Of a stretch of 34,841 bases of DNA, positions 18,470 to 26,237 are shown piece after piece. This DNA is from Actinomycetota bacterium (lineage in GTDB: Bacteria > Actinomycetota > Acidimicrobiia > Acidimicrobiales > JAMCQF01). The position numbers and the translations under genes were made by a program. The stretch is from contig JAMCQF010000225.1 in NCBI GenBank assembly GCA_023379605.1, positions 1-34,841 of the forward strand. The letters run 5' to 3'. Position 1 is the first letter of the stretch; every line of letters begins with the position of its first letter. The notes beneath the pieces were generated by a model that made no database searches, was not told where the DNA came from, and saw only the letters and a program-made list of their open reading frames with translations.

Positions 18470-19980
18470 CTTTGCGCCTCACCCTCTATAACCACAGGCT
18501 CACCACCTACCAGCGTATGGCGAACCTGTCCTTGAAGCTCCACGCCGGCAAAAGGAGTGTTCTTGGACTTGCTTGCAAGCCTATCCGGGTCAACCACCCA
18601 CCTTGTGAAGGGGTCGAAAACGCAAATGCTGGCGACAGCCCCAGGGCGCAGGACGCTCGGGTGGGCACTGCCCAGACGAGCAATTGAAGCTGGCTGCCAA
18701 GAAAGAAGGGTCAGGATCTGCATCAGGTTGAGCCTGATGCCAGATGGTAAGCAAGCTCCGAGATCCACAAGTCTGTGCCTGCCTCCAGCCGGTCCAATGC
18801 TCCTGCTCCCCGCCATGCCAGGGCTGTGGCTGCTCCTCGCCGTGCCAGTGGTCTGCCTGGTCGCGCCTATATCTGTGGTTTTCTCGCCACAGATTTGGGG
18901 GCTGGAACCGACCCTGCCGTCCCAGAGCTCGGTGAGAACGACCGCTAGAGCTGTCTCAAGTCCGAGCATCCCAGATGGAGCCTGGTCGAATGGGGCCTCC
19001 TTGGCCTGAGTGGCGTGGGGAGCATGGTCGGTGGCCACAGCGTCAACCGTGCCGTCCTCCAGCCCAGCCTGCAGTGCGATGATGTGCTCAACGGGGCGCA
19101 GCGGAGGGCTCACCTTGAACAGCGGATCATAGGAAGCCACCTCCTCGTCACTTAAGCAGAGATGGTGGGGGGTGACCTCGGCTGTCACCTTGATGCCCGC
19201 AGACTTGGCCTTTCGTACAAGCTCCACAGACCCTGCAGTGGACAGGTGAAGAAGGTGAAGCCTCGCTCCAGTCAGCCGAGCCAGCATCAAGTCGCGAGCT
19301 ACCATGAGCTCTTCTGCCTCAGCAGGGATTCCGGGGATCCCCAAGATCGAAGACCACCGCCCCTCATGCATGTGACCACCAGATGCAAGCGATCGGTCCT
19401 CGCAGTGTTGAGCAAGGGTCACCCCAAGGCCTCGTGCATACTCCATTGCCCTGCGCATGAGCCCCCCGTCTTGGACCCCCGTACCGTCGTCTGTGAACAG
19501 CGAGATGCCCATGGAGGCCATCTCGGCCATTGGCGCGAGCCTTTCCCCAGCACGATCAACGGTGATGGCCCCTGCGACCATAACCTCCACCAGCGCGTGA
19601 GCACCAAGATCCAGCACATGGTGCGCAGCCGATGCGTTGTCTATAGGCGGGTCTGTATTGGGCATCGCCACAACTGCGCTATAGCCACCCAGGGCAGCTG
19701 CTCTGCTCCCACTCTCCACGGTCTCAGCCAGCTCGCCGCCAGGCTCTCTTAAGTGACTGTGCAGGTCGACCAGCCCGGGCGCCACAATGCATCCGCTTGC
19801 ATCAAGCACTTTCGCACCGCAAGGCACTTCGCAGCCGGGCTGGACGTGCTCTATCCTGCCTCGAGAGATGACTATGTCACAAGCTCGCTGCCCAGCAGCG
19901 TCGACGATAGTGCCCCCCTTTATGACAACGCCAGGCCCAGCAGAGCAGGGAGCTTTTGGGTCTGTGGACAGCTCAGGCAC
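18466..19980 (-). CDS. pyrC: Dihydroorotase PyrC with internal insertion
   Basis: Zinc amidohydrolase closing carbamoyl aspartate to dihydroorotate. Metal-binding VDLHSHLREPG (His74, His76), AMPNTDPP, LAQHCED, LHLLHLSTAGS, EVTPHHL and VATDHAPH (Asp318) are present. At 504 residues it is clearly longer than the usual roughly 430. The excess is a Gly/Ser/Arg-rich insert at about residues 355-415, between ELWDG and LNLMQILTLLSWQPA, partly built from a 27-bp (nine-codon) imperfect tandem repeat. The catalytic residues lie outside it, so function is probably kept. The ATG overlaps the pyrB end by 8 nt and the stop overlaps carA by 4 nt. Confidence 0.95.
   Translation of the reverse strand: MPELSTDPKAPCSAGPGVVIKGGTIVDAAGQRACDIVISRGRIEHVQPGCEVPCGAKVLDASGCIVAPGLVDLHSHLREPGGELAETVESGSRAAALGGYSAVVAMPNTDPPIDNASAAHHVLDLGAHALVEVMVAGAITVDRAGERLAPMAEMASMGISLFTDDGTGVQDGGLMRRAMEYARGLGVTLAQHCEDRSLASGGHMHEGRWSSILGIPGIPAEAEELMVARDLMLARLTGARLHLLHLSTAGSVELVRKAKSAGIKVTAEVTPHHLCLSDEEVASYDPLFKVSPPLRPVEHIIALQAGLEDGTVDAVATDHAPHATQAKEAPFDQAPSGMLGLETALAVVLTELWDGRVGSSPQICGEKTTDIGATRQTTGTARSSHSPGMAGSRSIGPAGGRHRLVDLGACLPSGIRLNLMQILTLLSWQPASIARLGSAHPSVLRPGAVASICVFDPFTRWVVDPDRLASKSKNTPFAGVELQGQVRHTLVGGEPVVIEGEAQR
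18804..18848. repeat. 27-bp imperfect tandem repeat inside pyrC
   Basis: Two 18-bp copies with two mismatches (18804-18821 and 18831-18848), nine codons apart, lie inside the extra segment of PyrC. Confidence 0.7.
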
Positions 19981-21079
19981 CGGTTTCGTCCATGACCTTA
20001 GAGGAGTCCTGCTCTAGATCTCGCTGGTTGCCAGCGGAGCCGAGCAGCAGGTAAAGCACCGCCATACGCACGACGATCCCATTGGCCACCTGTGAAGCTA
20101 TTAGGGCAGACGGCTGGTCTGCGACTTCCGGCGCGAGCTCGACACCCCTGTTGACTGGACCAGGGTGCAATATGACAGCATCTGGCTTCATCTTCCTGAA
20201 ACGGTCCATGTTCAACCCATAGCGGGATACGTACTCCCGAACCGAGGGGACAAACGAGCCAGCCCCTCGCTCGGCTTGCACACGCAGCATGTACAAGACA
20301 TCGGCGCCAGCCAGCACGGGGTCCAAGTCGTAGCTGAAGCCAGCCAGAGGCCAGCCCTCCAGTGAGGAGGGAAGCATGGTAGGTGGGGCAACCAAGCTCA
20401 CCGCAGCTCCGAGCATGGCAAATGCCTTCACCACCGAGCGGGCTACCCTGCTGTGGAGCACATCTCCCACCACGGCGACCGAAAGGCCACCAAACCTGTC
20501 TTTTCCCACAGAGCGCCGTCCCAGCGCCTTGGTGAGCGTATAGCAGTCAAGCAGCGCCTGGGTCGGGTGCTCGTGCCAGCCATCGCCAGCATTGATCACT
20601 GGCACCCCCACCCAGGAGGCCACACGGCTCGGTGCCCCAGCCGATGGGTGCCGCACCACTAACACGTCAGCTCCAAGAGACTCAAGGGTCCTCGCGGTGT
20701 CCAGGAGCGATTCACCTTTATTGACCGAGGAAGTGCCGAGCGAAAAGCTCATGGTGTCCGCAGAGAGACGCTTGGCTGCAGCCTCGAAGGAGAGCCGTGT
20801 CCTCGTTGAGTCCTCATAGAAGAGGGTCGCCACTGTCCTGCCCCGGAGCGCTGGAACCTTGGGAATAGGTCTCCTGCTCACCTCAGCAAAGGAGTCAGCG
20901 AGATCCAGCACCTCCTCTATACCTTCCCGGCCCAGATCGCCGACTTCGAGAAGGCTTCTCGGTACTCTTGGTGAGCCTTTGCTGCTCACCTTAGAGCTTG
21001 ATTGGCTATCTCCGGCTCGGACCGGCTCGGATTTGGGTGGATCTGATCCACAGTCCTGTGCTACCAGCGAAACCCTCAC
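19973..21079 (-). CDS. pyrB: Aspartate carbamoyltransferase catalytic subunit
   Basis: Joins carbamoyl phosphate and aspartate. The carbamoyl-phosphate loop FYEDSTRTRLSFE (near residues 90-102), SSVNKGESLLDTARTL, VVRHPSAGA, NAGDGWHEHPTQALLDCYT, VGDVLHSRVARS and the aspartate-binding HPGPVNRGVE are all present. The 368-residue protein has about 50 extra residues at its Ser/Lys-rich N-terminus and a short tail. No regulatory pyrI is seen. The GTG start overlaps the pyrR stop as GTGA (4 nt), so translation is probably coupled to pyrR and subject to its leader control. Confidence 0.97.
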   Translation of the reverse strand: MRVSLVAQDCGSDPPKSEPVRAGDSQSSSKVSSKGSPRVPRSLLEVGDLGREGIEEVLDLADSFAEVSRRPIPKVPALRGRTVATLFYEDSTRTRLSFEAAAKRLSADTMSFSLGTSSVNKGESLLDTARTLESLGADVLVVRHPSAGAPSRVASWVGVPVINAGDGWHEHPTQALLDCYTLTKALGRRSVGKDRFGGLSVAVVGDVLHSRVARSVVKAFAMLGAAVSLVAPPTMLPSSLEGWPLAGFSYDLDPVLAGADVLYMLRVQAERGAGSFVPSVREYVSRYGLNMDRFRKMKPDAVILHPGPVNRGVELAPEVADQPSALIASQVANGIVVRMAVLYLLLGSAGNQRDLEQDSSKVMDETGA

Positions 21080-21645
21080 TTGGGAACCACGTCGCCGATC
21101 ACGACACCTTCCAGGGTCGCATCAACCATCTCGTCACGGCGGGTGGGAAGGTTCTTGCCCACGTAATCTGGCCGTATGGGAAGCTCTCTGTGGCCCCTGT
21201 CGACCATCACTGCGAGCTGCACAGCCCTGGCCCTGCCGTAGTCAGAAAGAGCATTGAGGGCAGCTCGTATGGTTCGCCCGGTGAACAGCACGTCGTCCAC
21301 CAGTATCACCACTGCACCGGTCAGCTCCTTTGGGATCGAGCTGGCGGCTTCTGGCAGAACTGGGCGGATGCCTATGTCATCCCGGTAGAAGGCCACGTCC
21401 AAGGTGCCCAAGGGGATGTGGTCCTGACCAATCTCCTCCAAGGTAGAAGCCAGCCTGTACGCAAAGGGGACCCCACCAGTCTGCAGGCCTATCAGGACAA
21501 CGTCATCCAAGCCCCCGTTGCGCTCCACTATCTCATGCGCAATCCGGACTAGGGCCCTACGCACATCGTCAAAGCCCATGACCTGAGCCCTGGGAACGAA
21601 CACACCCCTGCCTGGCGGTGTCAGTCTTCTCTCACGCTCGGCCAC
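21076..21645 (-). CDS. pyrR: Pyrimidine operon regulator / uracil phosphoribosyltransferase PyrR
   Basis: RNA-binding regulator that represses pyr expression when UMP/UTP is high and has weak uracil phosphoribosyltransferase activity in known members. The PRPP loop VILVDDVLFTGRTIRAAL (about residues 113-130) is typical, with GLQTGGVPFA, TLDVAFYRDD and VDRGHRELPIRPDYVGKN also matching. The GTG start has GGGAG five bases upstream and opens the operon 55 nt after the predicted transcription start. The leader just upstream holds the matching RNA target, so autoregulation of the whole pyrR-pyrF set is likely. Confidence 0.97.
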   Translation of the reverse strand: MAERERRLTPPGRGVFVPRAQVMGFDDVRRALVRIAHEIVERNGGLDDVVLIGLQTGGVPFAYRLASTLEEIGQDHIPLGTLDVAFYRDDIGIRPVLPEAASSIPKELTGAVVILVDDVLFTGRTIRAALNALSDYGRARAVQLAVMVDRGHRELPIRPDYVGKNLPTRRDEMVDATLEGVVIGDVVPK

Positions 21646-21657
21646 TCGGGCTCCCTT

Positions 21658-21703
21658 ACTGTCCGTGCGAGCCTCTCAGGACACGCTTTACGGTCAGGAC
21701 AGT
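21658..21703 (-). promoter_or_regulatory. PyrR-binding leader RNA hairpin
   Basis: On the transcript, UCCUGAGAGGCU (21670-21681) matches the PyrR-binding loop consensus ARUCCNGNGAGGYU in all but the first base. It is flanked by a CGUG/CACG stem (21682-21685 with 21664-21667). A longer perfect inverted repeat, ACTGTCC/GGACAGT (21697-21703 with 21658-21664), can enclose it or compete. The 3' arm ends just before the GGGAG ribosome binding site of pyrR, and no terminator follows. This favours PyrR-dependent repression of translation, as shown for mycobacteria, over the Bacillus-type attenuation. Confidence 0.75.
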
Positions 21704-21712
21704 TAAATTATA
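21700..21712 (-). promoter_or_regulatory. pyr operon promoter (extended -10)
   Basis: A perfect TATAAT at 21707-21712 on the minus strand is preceded by TGC, giving an extended -10 (TGnTATAAT). The predicted start is near 21700, with a leader of about 55 nt to the pyrR GTG. The sequence 17 nt upstream (GGTCCA) is a poor -35. The rest of the 214-nt gap between nusB and pyrR shows no gene. Confidence 0.7.
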
Positions 21713-21859
21713 GCAGACCCAGGCCAGTGTGGACCCATGTCCTGTATACAGCTCCTCAACGGCGTCGAGAACCACCTATGACAGTGTCGCGAGCCCCATC
21801 CTTGGCAACGTGGACACACCTGCTAGGCGAGCTGATTGGCACAGACAATGCCGCGAGCC

Positions 21860-22327
21860 CTAGCCATCTTGGACCGGGGACCCGCCGCCAGGCAGGCTGA
21901 GCTCCGCGGGTGGTGAGGTCTCCATGCCCAACGACGCTGCTACTGCCGACAAGACGCCATTCACAAAGCGTGGAGAGTCATCGGTCGAGTACTTCCTTAC
22001 AAGCTCTATGGCTTCTGTTATCGACACTGCCAATGGCACTGCCTCCCTGTCCTGCTCGGCAGCTCTCATCAGCTCCAAGGTGGCCATCCTCAGCGTGATA
22101 CGATCCACTACCGCCATGCGCTCCAAATCCCACCCGATCGCGTTTGAGCTGACCAGGGCGTCCACCTCCTCAAGCCTGTTGTCTAGGCCTTCGAGCAGCG
22201 ATACCACATAGGGATCTGGAGGAATAACTTGCTGGGCGAGGACCTCCGAGGCACACAAGTGCTTTGAGTGCGCCTCATAGAGCAGGGACAGGGCCTGCTC
22301 GCGCGCTTGATGGCGGGTGGATGCCAT
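21860..22327 (-). CDS. nusB: Transcription antitermination factor NusB
   Basis: RNA-binding factor of the rRNA antitermination complex, working with NusE/S10. The 155-residue all-helical protein begins TRHQAREQALSLLYEA and shows WDLERMAVVDRITLRMATLEL, PLAVSITEAIELVRKYSTDDSPRFVNGVLSAVA, the NusB signature. A short Pro/Gly-rich tail follows. It lies 9 nt after efp, in the efp-nusB order common in many bacteria. No good ribosome binding site is seen, consistent with coupling to efp. Confidence 0.97.
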   Translation of the reverse strand: MASTRHQAREQALSLLYEAHSKHLCASEVLAQQVIPPDPYVVSLLEGLDNRLEEVDALVSSNAIGWDLERMAVVDRITLRMATLELMRAAEQDREAVPLAVSITEAIELVRKYSTDDSPRFVNGVLSAVAASLGMETSPPAELSLPGGGSPVQDG

Positions 22328-22336
22328 GCACTGTCG

Positions 22337-22906
22337 CTACTGGGCCCTGGTCAAGTACTCACCGCTGCGAGTGTCAACCTTGATCCGGTCTCCAGGGTTC
22401 ACAAAGAGAGGGACCTGCACCACTATGCCGGTCTCCAATGTCGCTGGCTTGCGCGCCCCTGAGACCCGATCACCTTGGACGCCGGGCTCGGTCTCGCTCA
22501 CCTCCAGCTCCACCGCAGCTGGCAGGTCCACATCTATGATCTCGCCCTCGTAGAGCTGCAGGACCGCTGAATCACCATCCTTTAAGTACCTGGCTGCGTC
22601 TCCCAAGGCCAGCTCAGGGACCTGAAGCTGTTCGTAGGATGATGCGTCCATGAAGACATACTCGCCTCCTGCCCTGTATAGAAGCTGCATCTCCCTCTTG
22701 TCTACAATGGCCTGGTCCAGCTTCTCGTCGGCACGGTAGGTCCGTTCGAGCACAGCCTTGGTCCGGACATTGCGCAGCTTGGTGCGGACAAAGGCACCAC
22801 CCTTGCCCGGCTTTACATGCTGGAACTCGACCACAGAGAACAGGCCGTCTGGCAGGTCCAGGGTCATGCCGTTGCGCAGGTCGTTGGTGGACACAGAAGC
22901 AGACAT
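22337..22906 (-). CDS. efp: Elongation factor P
   Basis: Relieves ribosome stalling at proline runs. The 189-residue protein has the three-domain layout: KOW-like N-terminal domain with VEFQHVKPGKGGAFVRTKLRN, where the lysine in PGKGG is at the tip that contacts the P-site tRNA, a middle OB domain (EYVFMDASSYEQLQVP) and a C-terminal OB domain ending GDRIKVDTRSGEYLTR. The ATG shares one base with the pepP stop (TGATG), which decides this start over an in-frame ATG four codons upstream. Enzymes that modify the lysine are not visible nearby. Confidence 0.97.
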   Translation of the reverse strand: MSASVSTNDLRNGMTLDLPDGLFSVVEFQHVKPGKGGAFVRTKLRNVRTKAVLERTYRADEKLDQAIVDKREMQLLYRAGGEYVFMDASSYEQLQVPELALGDAARYLKDGDSAVLQLYEGEIIDVDLPAAVELEVSETEPGVQGDRVSGARKPATLETGIVVQVPLFVNPGDRIKVDTRSGEYLTRAQ

Positions 22907-24060
22907 CAGATCAAACAATCCTTTGGAAACTCGGTTAGCGTTCGGCGCCCGTCAGCTGTGACCTCCAGGGTGTCCTCTATTCGAACCCCGCCGATGCCGG
23001 CCAGGTAAACCCCTGGCTCGACCGTCACTACGGTGCCGGGATCGAGAATATCAGCAACGGTGGCGCCCACGGCCGGAGCCTCGTGGATGTCCAGGCCCAC
23101 CCCATGACCGGTCCCATGGCTGAAGGCCTCCCCCCAGCCCGCAGCTGCGATGATCTGCCTGCAAGTTGCGTCCACCGTCCTTGCCTGAACTCCTGGGGCG
23201 ACGGCTTGAACTCCGGCCTGTTGGCTCTCCAGGACCACTTGCAGCATCCGCTCGACTACAGGATCTGCAGGCGGCCCTACGCAAAAGGTCCTTGTCATAT
23301 CAGATCGGTAGCCATCCATCACTGCCCCGAAATCGATCACCACCGGCTCACCGGGAACTATCCTGCGACTTCCCGGACGGGCATGGGGCTTGGCTCCGTC
23401 CACACCTGCTGCCACTATGGTCTCGAACGCGCTAGCAGATGCTCCCAAAAGCCGCATCTCATGATCCAACGCGGCAGCCACCTCCCGCTCGGTAGCCCCG
23501 CTCTTAAGAAGCGGGAGAACCCGGCTCAGGGCCTCGTCTGCTATCGACGCCGCTCGAGCTATCCTTGCGATCTCACCGGCATCCTTGATGAGACGCAAGC
23601 GCTCCACGACCCCGTCGCTGGGGAGCACCTCCGAGCCCGACAGCACCTGCTTCCACAACCTTGCTTGTGCCCAGCTCACCTGCGATGCCTCTAAGCCGAC
23701 CTTGGACAGGATGGCTGCCGCTCTAATAATCGCCTCTTGCTGGTCGCGAATCGAGCCAATCACGACTTCATCAATGACCCCTGCGGTGCCCGCCTGCTCC
23801 AGCTCCTCTCGCATCTGGTCCCCATAGCGACCGTCCGAGGTTAAGACAGTGTGCTCAGCGCTCACAAGCAGAAGGCCAGCTGATCCACTAAAGCCTGTCA
23901 GGTAACGAATGTTCACCGGGCTCGTCACGAGCAAGCCGTCGAAGGCCTGAGCGCTCAGCTCCTTAAGCAGGCGGGAGATCCTGATCGGAGTCTCCATGGG
24001 AGCAAGAGCCTCAGCTATGGACTTGGCTGAAGATGCTCTTTGAATGCCAGAATGGATCAT
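22906..24060 (-). CDS. pepP: Xaa-Pro aminopeptidase (M24 family)
   Basis: Dinuclear-metal peptidase releasing residues preceding proline. The N-terminal creatinase-like domain (LLVTSPVNIRYLTGFSGSAG) is followed by the pita-bread catalytic domain. Metal ligands are visible in VIDFGAVMDGYRSDMTRTF (two Asp), SHGTGHGVGLDIHEAP (His), VTVEPGVYL (Glu) and GGVRIEDTLEV (Glu). AAGGGGG lies eight bases before the ATG. It directly precedes efp, as the pepQ gene does in mycobacteria. The exact choice between pepP and pepQ names is not settled by sequence alone. Confidence 0.93.
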   Translation of the reverse strand: MIHSGIQRASSAKSIAEALAPMETPIRISRLLKELSAQAFDGLLVTSPVNIRYLTGFSGSAGLLLVSAEHTVLTSDGRYGDQMREELEQAGTAGVIDEVVIGSIRDQQEAIIRAAAILSKVGLEASQVSWAQARLWKQVLSGSEVLPSDGVVERLRLIKDAGEIARIARAASIADEALSRVLPLLKSGATEREVAAALDHEMRLLGASASAFETIVAAGVDGAKPHARPGSRRIVPGEPVVIDFGAVMDGYRSDMTRTFCVGPPADPVVERMLQVVLESQQAGVQAVAPGVQARTVDATCRQIIAAAGWGEAFSHGTGHGVGLDIHEAPAVGATVADILDPGTVVTVEPGVYLAGIGGVRIEDTLEVTADGRRTLTEFPKDCLI

Positions 24061-24161
24061 CTAAAGCCCCCTTGTCTGAAGACAACTGGCTTGGCCGCGC
24101 TTACGGGCAGGCTTGGCAAAAGGGCTCATCGACTTGTATCGACTTTCCTTCTGCACAGACA

Positions 24162-24629
24162 TCATCGCTTGAGAAGTCCTGCGACTGCCCTGAGTGCCAG
24201 CTCGTAGCCAAGTCCCCCAAAGCCAGCGATGGAGCCACTGCACACAGAGGCGAGAACTGAGGTGTGGCGCCAGGGCTCGCGGGCTGAGGGATTTGACAGG
24301 TGGAGCTCCACCGCCACGCCGTCAAAGGCTGCAAGCGCGTCCGACAAAGACCACGAGTAGTGGGTGAGTGCTCCGGCATTTATCACAATGGCCGCCGCAC
24401 GACCTCTGGCCTGATGAACGGCTTGGACCATCTCTCCTTCGTAGTTGGTTTGCAGGTGCTCCAAGCAGAGCCCGAGTGCCTCCGCGGCCGAGCGCGCCCT
24501 ATCCACATGGTCGGCGAGTGTCTTGGCACCATAGATCTCTGGCTGGCGGTCGCCCAACAGGTCGAGGTTTGGCCCTGAGAGAAGCAGCACTACCGGAGCG
24601 GTGGAATCATTCGAAGCAGGATGGCTCAT
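24162..24629 (-). CDS. aroQ: 3-dehydroquinate dehydratase, type II
   Basis: Third shikimate step. The flavodoxin-like protein has the type II motifs GPNLDLLGDRQPEIYG (catalytic Arg and Tyr), QTNYEGEMVQ, INAGALTHYSWSLSDAL, VELHLSN and GFGGLGYELAL. QTNYEGE carries Tyr where QSNHEGE with His is more usual. The ATG at 24627-24629 overlaps the stop of the aroK-aroB fusion as ATGA; an ATG three codons earlier is possible. A gap of 101 nt separates it from pepP, holding only the pepP ribosome binding site and a short hairpin-like repeat. Confidence 0.95.
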   Translation of the reverse strand: MSHPASNDSTAPVVLLLSGPNLDLLGDRQPEIYGAKTLADHVDRARSAAEALGLCLEHLQTNYEGEMVQAVHQARGRAAAIVINAGALTHYSWSLSDALAAFDGVAVELHLSNPSAREPWRHTSVLASVCSGSIAGFGGLGYELALRAVAGLLKR

Positions 24630-26230
24630 GGCTCGCATCCCAGATCTGCCAGCAGCTGCTTCACCAGTACAGGATCCACCCCTGCAACAGGTTCCACCCC
24701 AGAAGGGCCGTCGAGCACGAAAGTTAGACCCGAGAGATTCTTCTTGTCACGAGCCATAAACTCGATCAGAAGCTCTGCACTGGCACCAGCGGGGATCTCA
24801 ACTGGCAAACCGAAATCTGCAACCAGCCCTCGATGATACTCCACGCGTTCAGGCCCTATCCTTCCCAACCGCTCAGCAAGGCGCGCCGCAAACACGATGC
24901 CTATGGCAACTGCCTCACCATGTCGTAAGTCCCATCCTGGCTCCGGCAGAAATGAAAGGGCCTCCAGAGCATGGCCGAGCGTATGACCGTAGTTGAGCAC
25001 CATACGATTGTGCGCTTCCCTTTCGTCAGCCGAGACCACTGAGGCCTTGACCTCAACGCAGCGAGCAACCTGCTCGTCAAGGGGAAAGGACCGCAGATCC
25101 CCAGCACCGAGGAATGCGTACTTGACCATCTCCCCCATGCCGCTCAAACGCTCCCGAGCCGGCAAGCTTGCAAGCAAGCCTGTGTCGCAGATCACAGCTG
25201 AGGGTTGCCAGAAAGCTCCGACCAGGTTCTTCCCTTCGGGTAGGTTCACCCCGGTCTTCCCCCCAATCGCAGCGTCCACCTGAGCAAGCAGCGTCGTCGC
25301 AACGTTAACGAGACCAATCCCGCGGTGGTAGCAAGACGCCGCAAAGCCACCGAGGTCGGTCACCACCCCACCGCCCACTGCCACCACGATGTCCCTGCGT
25401 GTGAGCCCCCAGGTCGCAAACCCGCGGCAGAGCTGCTCGACGCTCGAAAGGCTTTTGGCCTGCTCACCCTCTTGGACCAAGAAGACTTTTGTCTCCATGG
25501 CGCAGTCCAGCCCGTCCAACACCCCTGCATCAACCAGTGATTGCTGGGTGACCACCGCCGCCCTTTCGGCTTTACCCCTACATATCGCGCCCAAAACACT
25601 CAGTGCTCCACGGCCCACATGCACCAGATAGCTACTCTGGCCGAGCTCGACTGTTATCGCCCTTCTTCCGAAGGCGGCAGTCCGGCTCAACTTTCCTATC
25701 ACCAGATCTGCAACCGCACTGGCCTCGAGATCATCTACATCCACAACGCAACTGGCCAGCTCCTCGTAGTAGGGCCTGCGCTCCATCTCCAGATGGGCAA
25801 GAGCCCCTTGAGGGCTGCCTGCCAGCAGAGGGCGGCCCGAGCCGCTCCCGACCCGTGCAGCCAGAGTGTGCGGCTGTGCTCGTAGCCAGACGACATGGGC
25901 CCCACCTTGTCGGGCTCGTTGCAGAAGCGACCTATTTTGTGGATCCAAGACTGCTCCGCCAGCAACCGCTACGACGGTTGGATCGTCCCTTAAGACAGCT
26001 TTGCGCAACACTGCAGACTCCTCGGACCGAAAGTGCGCCTCGCCGCTTGATTCAAAAATCCGCGCCACACTCTGACCCGTCGATCTCTCTACCTCCTCAT
26101 CGGTATCTAGGTACTTCCATCCCATCCGAGAGGCAACCATGCGGCCGACCGTGGTCTTTCCAGCTCCCATCATGCCCACTAGATAGACCTGTTGGACTCC
26201 ACCGTGGGCGCTTTGACTGGATTCTCTCAT
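24626..26230 (-). CDS. aroKB: Fused shikimate kinase / 3-dehydroquinate synthase (AroK-AroB)
   Basis: Single chain of 534 residues for steps 5 and 2 of the shikimate pathway. The kinase (about residues 13-180) has P-loop GMMGAGKTT (19-27), DTDEEVERSTGQSVARIFE, the FRSEE motif, VAVAGGAVL and the lid RPLL. The synthase (about 190-534) has GEQAKSL, VVAVGGGVVTDLGGFAASCYHRG, QVDAAIGGKTGVN, PEGKNLVGAFWQP, NYGHTLGHALE and RHGEAVAIG, covering NAD, zinc and substrate sites. In many actinobacteria aroK and aroB are separate adjacent genes. The ATG at 26228-26230 lies 7 nt after aroC; an earlier start overlapping aroC is possible. Confidence 0.95.
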   Translation of the reverse strand: MRESSQSAHGGVQQVYLVGMMGAGKTTVGRMVASRMGWKYLDTDEEVERSTGQSVARIFESSGEAHFRSEESAVLRKAVLRDDPTVVAVAGGAVLDPQNRSLLQRARQGGAHVVWLRAQPHTLAARVGSGSGRPLLAGSPQGALAHLEMERRPYYEELASCVVDVDDLEASAVADLVIGKLSRTAAFGRRAITVELGQSSYLVHVGRGALSVLGAICRGKAERAAVVTQQSLVDAGVLDGLDCAMETKVFLVQEGEQAKSLSSVEQLCRGFATWGLTRRDIVVAVGGGVVTDLGGFAASCYHRGIGLVNVATTLLAQVDAAIGGKTGVNLPEGKNLVGAFWQPSAVICDTGLLASLPARERLSGMGEMVKYAFLGAGDLRSFPLDEQVARCVEVKASVVSADEREAHNRMVLNYGHTLGHALEALSFLPEPGWDLRHGEAVAIGIVFAARLAERLGRIGPERVEYHRGLVADFGLPVEIPAGASAELLIEFMARDKKNLSGLTFVLDGPSGVEPVAGVDPVLVKQLLADLGCEP

Positions 26231-26237
26231 GTCGAGC

